DNA of 18,435 bases from NCBI GenBank assembly GCA_016748015.1, contig JAAOMT010000665.1, positions 312,421-330,855 of the forward strand. Reading direction: 5' to 3'. Numbering within the stretch: position 1 is the stretch's first letter; the number at the start of each line of letters is the position of its first letter. The DNA is from Geosiphon pyriformis. Lineage: Eukaryota; Glomeromycota; Glomeromycetes; Archaeosporales; Geosiphonaceae. Under the pieces are notes generated by a model, which made no database searches, had not been told where the DNA came from, and worked only from the letters and a program-made list of their open reading frames with translations. The translations under genes and the position numbers were made by a program. Below, in pieces: positions 1 to 8,534 of the stretch.

Positions 1-2
1 TC

Positions 3-236
3 CAGACGAGCAATTCCTGGGAAAGAGTTGACGTTTACTACAACGTAACTACATAAAGTAACTGGCACGGAATTGGCCATTCCACTTATAAGCCCAGCGG
101 TTCAAATTATAGGAGATAATTTGAAGATAAATTCAGTTACTGGAGGTTCAACCACATCCAGAAAACGTGAATTCACAGCAAACAAGCATCAACAACATTT
201 AAGAAAAGAGACCAAAAACCTCCGGTAACACCACAT
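3..236 (-). pseudogene. Relic of unidentified repeated protein family X, copy 1 (cut by window edge)
   Basis: I do not recognise this protein. Read on the minus strand from an ATG at 234-236, about 78 codons stay open except for two TGA codons, which could come from TGG or CGA by one transition. It contains the stretches FLDVVEPPVTEFIFKLSP and CSYVVVNVNSFPGIARL. The strongest evidence is a second, inverted copy on the plus strand at about 9878-10058. It matches about 180 bp, keeps the same reading frame over most of its length and shares the TGA after SPII/SLII. The frame continues past the window start. It lies just downstream of the LINE stop codon on the same strand, but in another frame, so it may be a LINE 3' region or an independent repeat. 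Sense strand was chosen because the plus-strand reading carries a TAA at the same place in every copy. Confidence 0.4.
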
Positions 237-268
237 ATAACTAGCCACTTAGACCAATCAGAACAACA

Positions 269-433
269 CTACAAATCTATCATAATAGACACAATCTTAT
301 CAATACCAGAAAAGAAACAGCAGAGTTTACAAAAACCAAAACAGACACCAAGCAACCTAATTATTCCAGCCAAAAGCAAAAATAACAGATCCCAGATTAT
401 AGAAAAAACAGAATCATTATGAGGAACTAAACC
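269..433 (-). pseudogene. LINE ORF, C-terminal end (3' half of split gene)
   Basis: These are the last 54 codons and TAG stop (269-271) of the minus-strand LINE ORF whose main part lies at 7011-8052. The codon before the LTR insertion is CAT at 7011-7013. The next codon in the same frame is GGT at 431-433, so the original reading ran ...KKH-GLVPH.... Positions 434-437 (ATAC) are the target-site copy, matching ATGC at 7011-7014 with one transition. The piece has no internal stop and is rich in hydrophobic residues and cysteines near its end (KLCCFFSG). Its function is unknown; I recall similar tails on Glomeromycotina LINE proteins, but that is memory, not a search. Confidence 0.7.
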
Positions 434-437
434 ATAC
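434..437. repeat. Left target-site duplication of element A
   Basis: ATAC directly before the 5' LTR pairs with ATGC (7011-7014) directly after the 3' LTR. The single difference is a transition. The assignment is supported independently because removing element A plus one copy joins the LINE frame exactly. Four to six bp is normal for Ty3/Gypsy-type integration. Confidence 0.7.
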
Positions 438-507
438 TGTTACTCATAAAAAAGAAAACAGATATAGAAAAATAGTAGATCAATAAGAGAGTAGTAGTTA
501 ACACATA

Positions 508-607
508 AGCATATTATTCAACAATGTAGAACAATATCAGAAATCACAGCACATTGTTCAGCAATGTGAGCATTACTTGAGAAATTATAGCACATTGCTC
601 AAGAATG
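508..607 (+). promoter_or_regulatory. U3 repeats with inverted CATTG/CAATG motif, possible enhancer
   Basis: Three imperfect copies of AGCACATTGCTCAACAATG start at 508, 548 and 589, spaced 40-41 bp. The 3' LTR has them at 6267, 6307 and 6348, less mutated. Each is a short inverted repeat, CATTG then a 5-nt spacer then CAATG. They lie upstream of the TATA stretch. The core resembles HMG-box sites (ATTGT/ACAAT), so a regulatory role is plausible but inferred. Confidence 0.45.
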
Positions 608-630
608 GGAACAATCTCATAGAACCCAAA

Positions 631-644
631 TTATATATATATAG
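631..644 (+). promoter_or_regulatory. LTR TATA box
   Basis: TTATATATATATAG is preserved as TTATGTATATATAG in the 3' LTR (6390-6403) and in the diverged LTR of element B (15575-15588). It is followed in all three by GTG(A/G)(T/A)AGTATTA-like sequence. Its survival across diverged copies and position in the LTR suggest the element's core promoter. Confidence 0.6.
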
Positions 645-720
645 TGGTAGTATTAAAAGTAGTAAAGACAGACCTCTCAGTTTAGATTTTATTTAAGCCA
701 TTTTCTAATCTACAAATATC

Positions 721-726
721 AATAAA
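721..726 (+). terminator. LTR polyadenylation signal
   Basis: AATAAA, within ATATCAATAAAT, is also present at 6480-6485 and at 15719-15724 in the other two LTRs, always downstream of the TATA stretch. This fits the R-region polyadenylation signal of an LTR element. No cleavage site can be fixed from sequence alone. Confidence 0.5.
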
Positions 727-1253
727 TAATTGTTCTCTATCTCAAATCCACTCTCTATTATCAATACTTCATGTTGATAGTCATTGATAATTAACCATTC
801 TGGAACAATAGCTTTTGATTATAGCTATTAACGGAATACTAACTTGTGCATTGTTTTGGCTCATTTCTTTATTTCTTTTTATTTTTTTATTTTTTTTATT
901 TTATTGTTACATACTAATTGATTAAGAATGAAAGCACTGAATTGTTGATGTCACGGATAGCCTAGTAAAAGACCCAGAAATAAGGGTAGAATCAGATATA
1001 TATTAATGGATAGCTTATCAGAAGAACATGACTGCCAGAATAAACCAGCCACCATGCTGAAGACAGAAATTAGGAAAACAACTTACCAACCAACTATATC
1101 ACTGTTGAATCTCTGTTTATTATACAAAAAACTCAACTCTAAAACCTTCAGATACACTTTATGTACTAGTATTACCAGCATTATCAAGATATTAAGCACC
1201 AAGTTACGGATTTGTTATTTGATTTGAGATTTCAGATAATCATCTGTAATATT

Positions 1254-1270
1254 TGGTGCTTTCTGTGAGG
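1254..1270 (+). other. Candidate tRNA primer-binding site
   Basis: TGGTGCTTTCTGTGAGG begins two bases after the 5' LTR. TGG would pair with a tRNA 3' CCA and the rest with an acceptor stem. The position is right for minus-strand priming, but I cannot identify the tRNA, and the site may carry mutations. Confidence 0.4.
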
Positions 1271-2347
1271 TATAATTCTACAAAGAATCAGCACCAACAA
1301 CAATCATCCAAAAGTAGCAGAATCAAAAAACATAGGAACAAACTATTTAGGATTTGCTAAATCCTTGTTTCAACAGTACAGCCAACAATTAGGACTAAAC
1401 AATAACCACTTCCCAGCAGAATCTGTCTTTAATTTCTATGTCAATAATAAAATCACAGACTGTTTAAGAGGAACAGTTAACATTGAATTCGCAAGAGAAA
1501 ATTTCTATACAGAATTATTTCAACATACCAGCTTATCAAGAAACTATAGTTTTGCACCAATCATTAAGGAAATCAATCAAACTATTGAAAGATACACACA
1601 ACAACAATTCCCCATCACCTATGCAGACAAAGGCAAAGAAAAGTTGCAAACACTAGCAGTAACACCAAAACAAATACAACCACCTACTTGGAAGAAAACC
1701 AGAATTGAATTACCAACCAATCCATCATACTATTATATACCAGAAAGCACCATTAACATCTTATTAACAGGTGTGTCCACATCACACATGACATCAACAT
1801 TTGGCTAACTCCCATTTTAAAGTAAACAAAAGAAAGCAGAGTTACTAAGAACTTATGGCGACTACTTTGAGGGATTTAAATCACAATCCCCAATGCCATT
1901 AGGATTTTGATCACTGTCACCTCAACCAGATTTCAGAAACACGAGTCTCTGGGAGATAATGGAATCAGAAAAAGAGGAAGAAAAAGAAGCTGAAGATCAA
2001 AAATTTACTTACCAGAACCCGATTTTAGAAAATCTGGAAATTGAAACTCCAAACATTAAAATCCAGCAAACTCCGAATAATCTAAACTCCAAGTTAATTA
2101 ATTAGGGAAACTTACCTCCAGTAATTGTCATTGACCAGTCACCAATTGAACTGATATTTGAACCAATCTCACAGCCACCTCTTCAGCAATCTATTCAACT
2201 ACTGCTTCAACAACTCCAACAGCCGCTTCAACAGCCACAACAACAACTGCAACCACTACAACAACAACAACTGAACTTAGATCCAATGGTCTATGCTCTA
2301 ATAGTGAAACTAGAAAAGTTCACTGGCAAAAAAGATGACACCCAAAT
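1269..2347 (+). pseudogene. Element A gag, N-terminal region
   Basis: This frame is open from 1269 to a TAA at 1806-1808 (180 codons), then continues in the same frame with stops at about 1818, 1908 and 2103. It opens with a region around GFAKSLFQQYSQQLGL and EFARENFYTELFQHTSL, then a Pro/Ser-rich part and an acidic patch (SEKEEEKEAEDQ, about 1960-2000). A Gln/Pro-rich low-complexity run follows (about 2175-2275). I find no named domain in the first 180 residues; its place ahead of the capsid-like part marks it as the gag N-terminal region. No in-frame ATG marks the true start, because a TGA stands at 1266-1268. A 1-bp insertion near 2343-2350 (CAAATATTGGCTC) shifts the reading into the frame used downstream. 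Confidence 0.7.
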
Positions 2348-3430
2348 ATTGGCTCAATGACGTTGAAAAGGCCATCATGGCCAATAGATAGAATGACGTG
2401 AAAGCCCTCTAAGCCATCCTTTATTTTTTCCAGAATACTACTGACTTATGGTATTAAAGCCTAGCCAACAAACCCCAGAATTTCAATGCATTTAAGCTTG
2501 TATTTCTACAATATTTTAGTAATAATAATAGTATCAACTGATTGGCAAACACTTTCATCACCATCAAGCAAGGAGAAACCAAAGCAGTCACTACTTACTT
2601 AAGACACTTTTACAAGAATTTATGCTAGATCCAAGCTATTGACGCCAATTATTTCACAGTGGCCCAGATCTTAAATTAGTTTATTCATGGATTATGCAGT
2701 AGCATTCTGCAACATATATGTCCAATGCATCCCATTGATCTGCAAGCAGCCATCACAACCACCAGAAATTTTGAAGCCACTGAATTAAAAGCCAACCATG
2801 CCCAAGCAGTAAATCTAATAATGAATGGATTATCTGACTTGGATTCCAAATTGAAGCAATTTAGTGACTCAATAAATCAGAAATTAGAGGGATATTTAAC
2901 TGACAATTATGCAATCTATCAACCTCCACAATGACACAATAATCAAGAAAACGCAAATCATTTCCAAAATTAATTGCATCTATCATCGTCAACCAATCAA
3001 CAGTGGTAACAGAAAACATGTGGTTGCCACTATTGTGGTAAACAAGGACACCTACAAATTGACTGCCACTATTACTTAAATAATCAATGATCAGGAAATC
3101 AATATTAAAACCCCAATTGCCAATTTCAAATCCTGAATAACCCACCAAACTCAGAGCCATATCATTAGAATTACTTATCTATAACACAGCAGCCACTTTA
3201 TCAACCACCAGTATATCAACCACCAATTCATTAACTGATGACACCAGCAATTTATCAGCCACAGTTATTACCTATTTATTAGCCACAGCTTCAGGTAATC
3301 TATTAGCCCCAACAAATTCAAACACCACCATAGAACTTACCTCAAAACAGAACCCAAAGGCCGAGATTGATCCAATAAAGCTAGAGATTATTAATGGTAG
3401 TTCACCAATTGATCCCCAGTTTTTCCACAC
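2348..3430 (+). pseudogene. Element A gag: capsid-like domain and CCHC zinc knuckle
   Basis: The frame has many stops but retains the retrotransposon gag pattern: LNDVEKAI at the start, an aromatic DLWY-like site, then ANYFTVAQILN and LQHICPMHP. An uninterrupted stretch (2725-2934) ends in SKLKQFSDSINQKLEGYL. A zinc knuckle of C-x2-C-x4-H-x4-C form (CHYCGKQGHLQIDC) sits at 3025-3066; it would bind the element RNA. After it come Tyr-Gln-Pro-Pro repeats (about 3190-3330). Stops are of the CAA/CAG to TAA/TAG and TGG to TAG/TGA kinds. Several Arg sites read Cys or His, as expected from CGN codons after deamination. A third, more decayed copy of this part is at 17390-18250. Confidence 0.82.
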
Positions 3431-4060
3431 AACCAGTAGGATCTCGACAATAGAATTTGGGCATTGGGTATGCCCAAAACCCGAATTTCCAGAATTATTT
3501 AAGTCTTTTGGTTACCCCAAAAGATGCCCAATTCAATAATTCAGAAACCAACCAACAAACAACACTTACTAGCAATATTCCCCCAGCTATCATTACTAAG
3601 AATGAATCACTGAACACTATCTTTTTATTTGAACTCAAAGAACTGTCGACCATGCCATTATTTAATAGAGCTGCTCTGAAAAAAAAACCTATTACTGCCA
3701 TATACACTGATGCCAAAGTTGATGGCCATTCCATCAAACTGATCCTAGACAATGAATTAGCTGGCAGCAATATCACAAAACAACTCATGGACCAATTAGG
3801 TTGCCAAGTTGACCACACTGCCAGCACCAGAATCATAACCGCTGATGGAACAATCAAAACTCCCATTGGTGAGATTAATGACTTTTTTATTGAAGTCAAT
3901 AGTATCATTGTCCTAATTAAAGTACTGGTCATAAAAACCATCCAATACTAAGCACTTGTTGGTAATGATTGGCTATTCAAAACCAACGCATTGCTTGATT
4001 GAAATATGCAGAAGCTTCAAATCAACCAGAATGGCTGACACACATGTGTACCAGTCATGT
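3431..4060 (+). pseudogene. Element A retropepsin-like aspartic protease
   Basis: The protease would process the Gag-Pol polyprotein. The open part is 3457-3951, and the frame continues past TAA at 3949-3951. A retropepsin pattern is visible: VDGHSIKLILD, then the active-site segment LDNELAGSNI (from 3745), IITADGTIKTPIG, and downstream LVGNDWL (about 3955-3975). The active-site Asp is present (GAC 3748-3750), but the usual D-S/T-G triad reads D-N-E, so the enzyme would be dead even without the stops. It follows gag in the same frame with no pro frameshift site visible. Element B keeps a ruined copy of the downstream part at about 14700-14900. Confidence 0.78.
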
Positions 4061-4079
4061 GTAGTCATTTCAAGACCAC

Positions 4080-4740
4080 CAAATTAACAACACCACTTAT
4101 TGAGTTTGAGAAAGAAGAAAAGAAACCTACCTGAAAAGCCTATCAAGTATTATGGACTGAAGAAGACCACAATGAGTTATCACCAATACTCTTTTGGAAC
4201 GATAACAAAAAAAGAAAACAAAAGAAAAGACTTATTTGGAACGCCAACCAAGACTGGGAAACCAACAATGACTCAAATGAACTACCAACCTGGAAATGGG
4301 AAGAAACCAATAAAAGAAAGAGAAAAAAGAAAGAAGAAAATATAACCAAAAGAACCACTACCACAGAGAAAATAACTAGTAACTGGAAAAGAGAATATTC
4401 ACAGGAACTGATCAAGAAGCCATTATATATACCTCTTAATTGCAAGGACTGTGGAAAAAAACTTTCTTCTATGGGAGCTTGGGTCACGCTAAATGAAAAT
4501 TACTGGATGTGAACCCACTATTATTGCAAGCCTTGCCACTGCAAACACTATGGCTACTTAAAAAGACAAGGCAAGTGGGACAACAAATTATGTCTCACTT
4601 GTGGCAAACAACTACTGGACAAAGGAATGTGGAATGACATTTCTGAACAAGAAGGAACATGTGACACTTCATGCCAATACACAATCCTCATCAGCGATTG
4701 GGTAAGTCATGGTATGCCAATAACTGCTGTCTGACATCAT
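4080..4740 (+). pseudogene. Element A basic linker and Cys-rich (zinc-binding) domain
   Basis: In the same frame as the protease, with TGA stops at 4132, 4510 and 4732. A Lys/Glu/Trp-rich linker (about 4100-4400) contains repeated W-N/K-x-N/E segments and a strongly basic run. A Cys-rich block follows: CKDC (4441-4452), CKPCHC (4525-4542), CLTC (4591-4602) and C-x3-C (4660-4674), in the arrangement of a multi-zinc fold. I cannot assign it to a named family. Element B carries a decayed copy (about 15170-15400), so the domain belongs to the family and is not a chance insertion. It lies between protease and dUTPase, where most Gypsy elements have nothing comparable. Confidence 0.6.
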
Positions 4741-4752
4741 GCAATATCTCAC

Positions 4753-5079
4753 TTGAACAGTTACTCACATGATAAAGATAAAATCTGGCAGATGGCAAAT
4801 GCCAAAGTAGCAGATACCATGCCTAGTGAAATATTAAAAATCAAGAACAACCCTTCAAAGCCAGTCAACATTGTTTTAATTCCCAACCCAGATGCTTTCC
4901 TGAATCTGGAAGCAGGCCCAGAAGAATTCCATGAACATTACCAAAATTTGGCACCAACAAAAGAGGAACAAGAGCAGTGTTTAGTCCAAATAAACACCCA
5001 ACTATGTAACCATTGTTTGATCTCATGTGACTTTTAATATTGTAATAAGTGTGATCTCATTTACAATCCACCACCATGT
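4753..5079 (+). pseudogene. Element A linker with zinc-ribbon-like CxxC pairs
   Basis: This is the continuation of the same frame; 4753-5037 is open and then a single TAA interrupts it. An acidic/hydrophilic stretch (EEFHEHYQNLAPTKEEQEQ) is followed by CNHC (5005-5016), a further Cys at 5026 and CNKC (5041-5052), then a Pro-rich link into the dUTPase part. Paired CxxC motifs suggest a zinc ribbon. A similar Cys-containing segment precedes the dUTPase relic at 16255-17145, so the ribbon-dUTPase pairing looks conserved. Function is unknown. Confidence 0.55.
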
Positions 5080-6234
5080 ATGATCTACATGATTCCAGAG
5101 GAAGAACCAATCAGCAGCTGCACATTAGAATCGGAATTAACTTTCAATCTCAATTTAAACTCCAACAACAATGATGATAAAAATAATGGTTCCAGCTCCA
5201 CTCAATATGGCAATAAAGATAACAACAATTTGAACTCCAATTCAAACCCCGAAACATACATTACACTCCCTGATCTTACCAAGAAACAAGAACTCAAATG
5301 GTTTAGTGATAATAATAAAGATATTATGCCAGAATGCATACATGATACCAATGCAGGGTTTGATCTGAGATATCCAGGGAAATATTCCATCAAATTGAAA
5401 CCACATTCACACACTCATATTGATCTGAAAATAGTACTGGAAATTTCAGCAACAACAATAATTCAACTAGCATCCAGGAGTAGTTTAGCGAAAAAAGGAA
5501 TTAACATCAAAAGAGAAATAATTGATGCAGGATATGTAGAAAATATTATTGCTATGCTACAAAATGACTCAGAAAAAGCATACATTATAGATCCAAATAA
5601 AAAGATAGCACAGGCAATCTTCCTACTTCTGATGAAAGTAGTTCAGCTAGTGTTAATGAGAAACAGGAAAAAATTAGGAATTATAGCTAGAGAGATACAA
5701 GGATTTAGATTAATGGATAGAATAAATGTACTAGTTAATATGGCAGAGGAAGAAATTGTTGACAAAGAAGAAATTATCTCCACCTGTCAATCAATTTTTA
5801 TTCTATCATATGATCAGTACATGGTAGTTATAGAAAGAAAAGTAAAAGATCAGATGCAAATTTTTGAAGCAGAAGCAACACTGTGTGAATCAGAAGAGAT
5901 TGAACTTACCAATCTTTACATACCAGCCAAGAACCATAATCACATCAAAATTCCCATCTACAACAACATGGAAAATGTTGTAGAAATACCAGAAGGAACT
6001 ATTATCAGTTATTTAACCACTGAAATTAAAGACCAATGGCCAGACACCATTCCAGATTTTTCACAACTATGCAAATATGTGGATATTATATCACAAACCA
6101 TATATGGACAAGAAGAATATTATCTGCTTCAACAGGAACAGTTGGAACAGATGAACATGAGAAACTTAGACCCACTACAATGTATACAACTTAAGATGTT
6201 ACTCATAAAAAAAAAAACAAATATAGAAAAATAG
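5080..6234 (+). pseudogene. Element A dUTPase domain, fused at its end to the 3' LTR
   Basis: dUTPase hydrolyses dUTP to dUMP and limits uracil incorporation during reverse transcription. The 384-codon open part has an Asn/Ser-rich lead (residues 20-60), then dUTPase motifs in order: 1 AGFDLRYP (about 91-99), 2 SRSSLAKKG (131-140), 3 IIDAGY (146-156, catalytic Asp kept), 4 KIAQAIF (175-181), 5 GFRLMDR (208-214). Motif 3 lost both flanking glycines (R/E), and motif 5, normally GFGSTGR-like, is wrecked; each change fits a single transition. Residues 225-375 form a further domain I cannot name (IPIYNNMENVVEIPEGTII). The ATG at 5080 follows an in-frame stop and is not a natural start. The last codons (QLKMLL) enter the LTR at 6197, so reverse transcriptase is missing. 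Confidence 0.85.
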
Positions 6235-7010
6235 TAGACCAATAAGAGAGTAGTAGTTAGCATATGAGCACATTGCTCAACAATGTAGAGCAATGTTAAA
6301 AATCACAGCATATTGCTCAGCAATGTAAGCATTGCTTGAGAAATTATAGCACATCGCTTGAAAATGGGAGTAATCTCATAGAACCCAAATTATGTATATA
6401 TAGTGGTAGTATTAAAAGTAGTAAAGACAGATCTCTTAGTTTAGATTTTATCTAAGCCATCTTCTAATCTACAAATATCAATAAATAATTATTCTCTATT
6501 TCAAATTCACTCTCTACTATCAACACTTCATGTTGATAGTCATTGACACTTAACCATCCTAGAACAATAGCTTTTAATCATAGCTATTAACGGAATACTA
6601 ACTTGTGCATTGCCTTGGCTCATTTCTTTATTTCTTTTTATTTTTTCTTTTCTTTGATTTTATTGTTGCATACTAATTGATTAAGGATTAAAGCACTGAG
6701 TTATTGATGTCATGAATAGCCCGGTAAAAGACACAGAAATAAGGGTAGAATCAGATATATATTAACAGATAGCTTACTAGAAGAGCACAACTGCCAGAAT
6801 AAACTGGCCACCATGCTAAAGACAGAAATTAGGAAAACAACTTACCAACCAACTATATCACTATTGAATCTCTGTTTATTATACAAAAAACTCAACTCTA
6901 AAACCTTCAGATACATTTCACATACCAGTATTACCAGTATTATCAAGATATTGAGCACCAAGTTATGAATTTGTTATTTGATTTGAGACTCCAGATAATC
7001 ATCTGTAACA
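6197..7010 (+). repeat. 3' LTR of element A (814 bp)
   Basis: Partner of 438-1251 with the same length and TGTTAC...GTAACA ends. TATA stretch at 6390-6403, AATAAA at 6480-6485, and U3 motif copies at 6267, 6307 and 6348. No polypurine tract precedes it. Instead the dUTPase frame runs directly in (CTTAAGA then TGTTACTC), which points to a deletion ending exactly at the LTR start. Confidence 0.93.
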
Positions 7011-8052
7011 ATGCTTCTTCATAAAAGTCTTATATTTGGTCCTAACCAACCATATGTCAGCACAGTGAGCAGAACCAAAATCCTGAACAAAATCAATAAT
7101 AATTCTACTCACTAACTTAGTATTACTCAAAACGGATACAGTTTCCAGATACCAATCCTTGAACAAGAAGCCTTTGCTCAAAGTGGTGTATAGCACATTA
7201 TTAGAAACACACAAAGAAAACATCTGCAAGATCCGAGACAAATAAAGTTCCAAACTAAACATAGAATGCCACTTGGCCAAATGGGAAGCAAGCAAATCCT
7301 TATGGATTTCAAAGTCAAATGCACACACAAAAAGGTGGTCAAAGCTCTCTATCTCTTCATAATGAAAACACAAAACACTCAGATAATTTCTATTATACAA
7401 GCACTTTCACACAGCAACCAGCAAGTGGTGATGCAAAGCTTTCAAAAAATACAAATGTAGACCAGTAGTAGACTTGCTGGTAAATTCAGTCACCATGTGC
7501 AAATTAGGATGTCAGACTGAAGCAGTATGAACCCAATCTATATCACCAATCATATCTTTGCTAATAACAGCAGAACTAGGCCCAGCCTCCTAATACACAT
7601 GATTCACTGACTTAAAAACATCTTGAGCAAAATACCGAACATTATCAGACACTGCCACCCCACCAGCCTTAATAAACATTTTCTTAACCAAAACAAGAAG
7701 CACCAAATCCGAGCTTGCAGCAGAATCAGCAAACTTATCAGCATGCTTATTATCCGCAATATCTGAATGTTCTTTAACCTTATACCAAGAAACACTAAGC
7801 TTCTTTCCCTCAATCAAATTAACAATACCACACTGCTCCAATTAGTAATAGTTGTGAAAGTCCAAAGAAGCCAAAACTGACTCAGCAGTACAAGCATCTA
7901 AGACAGCCTGACTGTCTGAATAAACCACAACAGAACTGTAAAAAAAAACACACTTTAACACCAAAGTAATTATCTGCAACTCAGTCATAGTGAAAGAAAC
8001 CAATTCACCAATCCTAATGCCAATATTTTGATCCACATCCGAGAAGTATAAA
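7011..8052 (-). pseudogene. LINE retrotransposon ORF2-like relic: RNase H domain and C-terminal zinc motif
   Basis: On the minus strand one frame runs from about 8050 to 7011 with four stops (7842, 7590, 7512, 7407). The RNase H pattern is clear: a start around SDVDQNIGI, TELQ with the conserved Glu, VVYSDSQAVLDA with the catalytic Asp, and WYKVKEHSDIADNKHADKFAD with the His and final Asp of the H-x-G...N-x-x-A-D block (Gly changed to Asp). Downstream is a C-x2-C-x8-H-x4-C-like zinc motif in which the second Cys reads Tyr (VLCFHYEEIES...H...C, about 7310-7360). This order is typical of the C-terminus of I/Tad-type LINEs. Endonuclease and reverse transcriptase are absent: the coding signal stops sharply near 8052. 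Element A is inserted in the ORF near its end; the remaining codons are at 269-433. Confidence 0.82.
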
Positions 8053-8534
8053 TTAGTTTTAATACTTTTTATAAACTATATGTATTTTTGTTTTTATAAA
8101 ATCTATTATAAGATAATTTTTAAAATAAATAAAGATATTATTAAAATAAAATTATTAAAATAAAACAAAAAATTTGGATTTAATAGTAGATTTAATAACT
8201 AATTTAAAAAAATAATAATAATATTTTATAATCTTTAGACAAACAATTCAAGTTTTAATATTTATAATAATAATAATAATACTTAAAAGTTTTTTACTAG
8301 ATATCATATTTATATAAAATACTAGTTTTAATTTCAACAAGATTTAAAAACTTATGAAAACCAAACATTATAATAGTAAAAAATTAATAATAATAAAAAT
8401 TAAAAGAATAAAAAATAAAACAAGTATGATCACCAATCTAAGATATTATATTATTAATTTTAAAAACAATAGAATTAAAAAAAATTAACCAATTTGGTTT
8501 TAAAAGTATTATGTAAAATAATAATTTTTTTTCG
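8053..8534. other. Very AT-rich DNA, no gene seen
   Basis: Composition collapses just beyond the LINE fragment (for example 3 G/C in 60 bases at 8101-8160). I see homopolymer and (AAT)n-like runs, one at about 8263-8281, and no coding pattern on either strand. Confidence 0.6.

Larger units (their letters stand above)
438..1251 (+). repeat. 5' LTR of element A (814 bp)
   Basis: It starts TGTTACTCATAA and ends GTAATA. The 3' partner starts TGTTAC and ends GTAACA, a 6-bp inverted terminus typical of LTRs. The two LTRs have identical length and align without net gaps. By hand they differ at about 78 positions (about 9-10%), of which only about 5 are transversions. U3 carries three copies of a CATTG-spacer-CAATG motif (508-607) and a TATA stretch (631-644). 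An AATAAA at 721-726 follows the TATA by about 80-90 bp, placing R/U5 downstream. Open frames inside the LTR, for example 1006-1227, have no family support. Confidence 0.93.

Noticed and set aside
49-423. Plus-strand open frames at 49-228 and 171-423
   Set aside because: They are antisense to relic X and to the LINE tail. The minus-strand readings have family support, and the plus reading has a TAA at the same place in all X copies.
1006-1227. 73-codon plus-strand frame inside the 5' LTR
   Set aside because: It lies wholly in the LTR, is interrupted in the partner LTR and has no protein-like motif.
2861-3941. Minus-strand frames at 2861-3160 and 3495-3941
   Set aside because: Antisense shadows of the gag zinc knuckle and protease.
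4100-4345. Plus-strand 81-codon frame rich in Lys and Arg
   Set aside because: It is out of frame with the gag-pro-dUTPase frame, which reads through the same stretch with repeated Trp-Asn motifs.
4143-5414. Minus-strand frames at 4143-4487 and 5202-5414
   Set aside because: Antisense of the Lys-rich linker and the Asn/Ser-rich dUTPase lead; the composition is explained by the plus-strand gene.
7266-7813. Frames at 7266-7460 (+) and 7604-7813 (-)
   Set aside because: Alternative frames of the LINE RNase H/zinc region; only the frame with the RNase H motifs has support.
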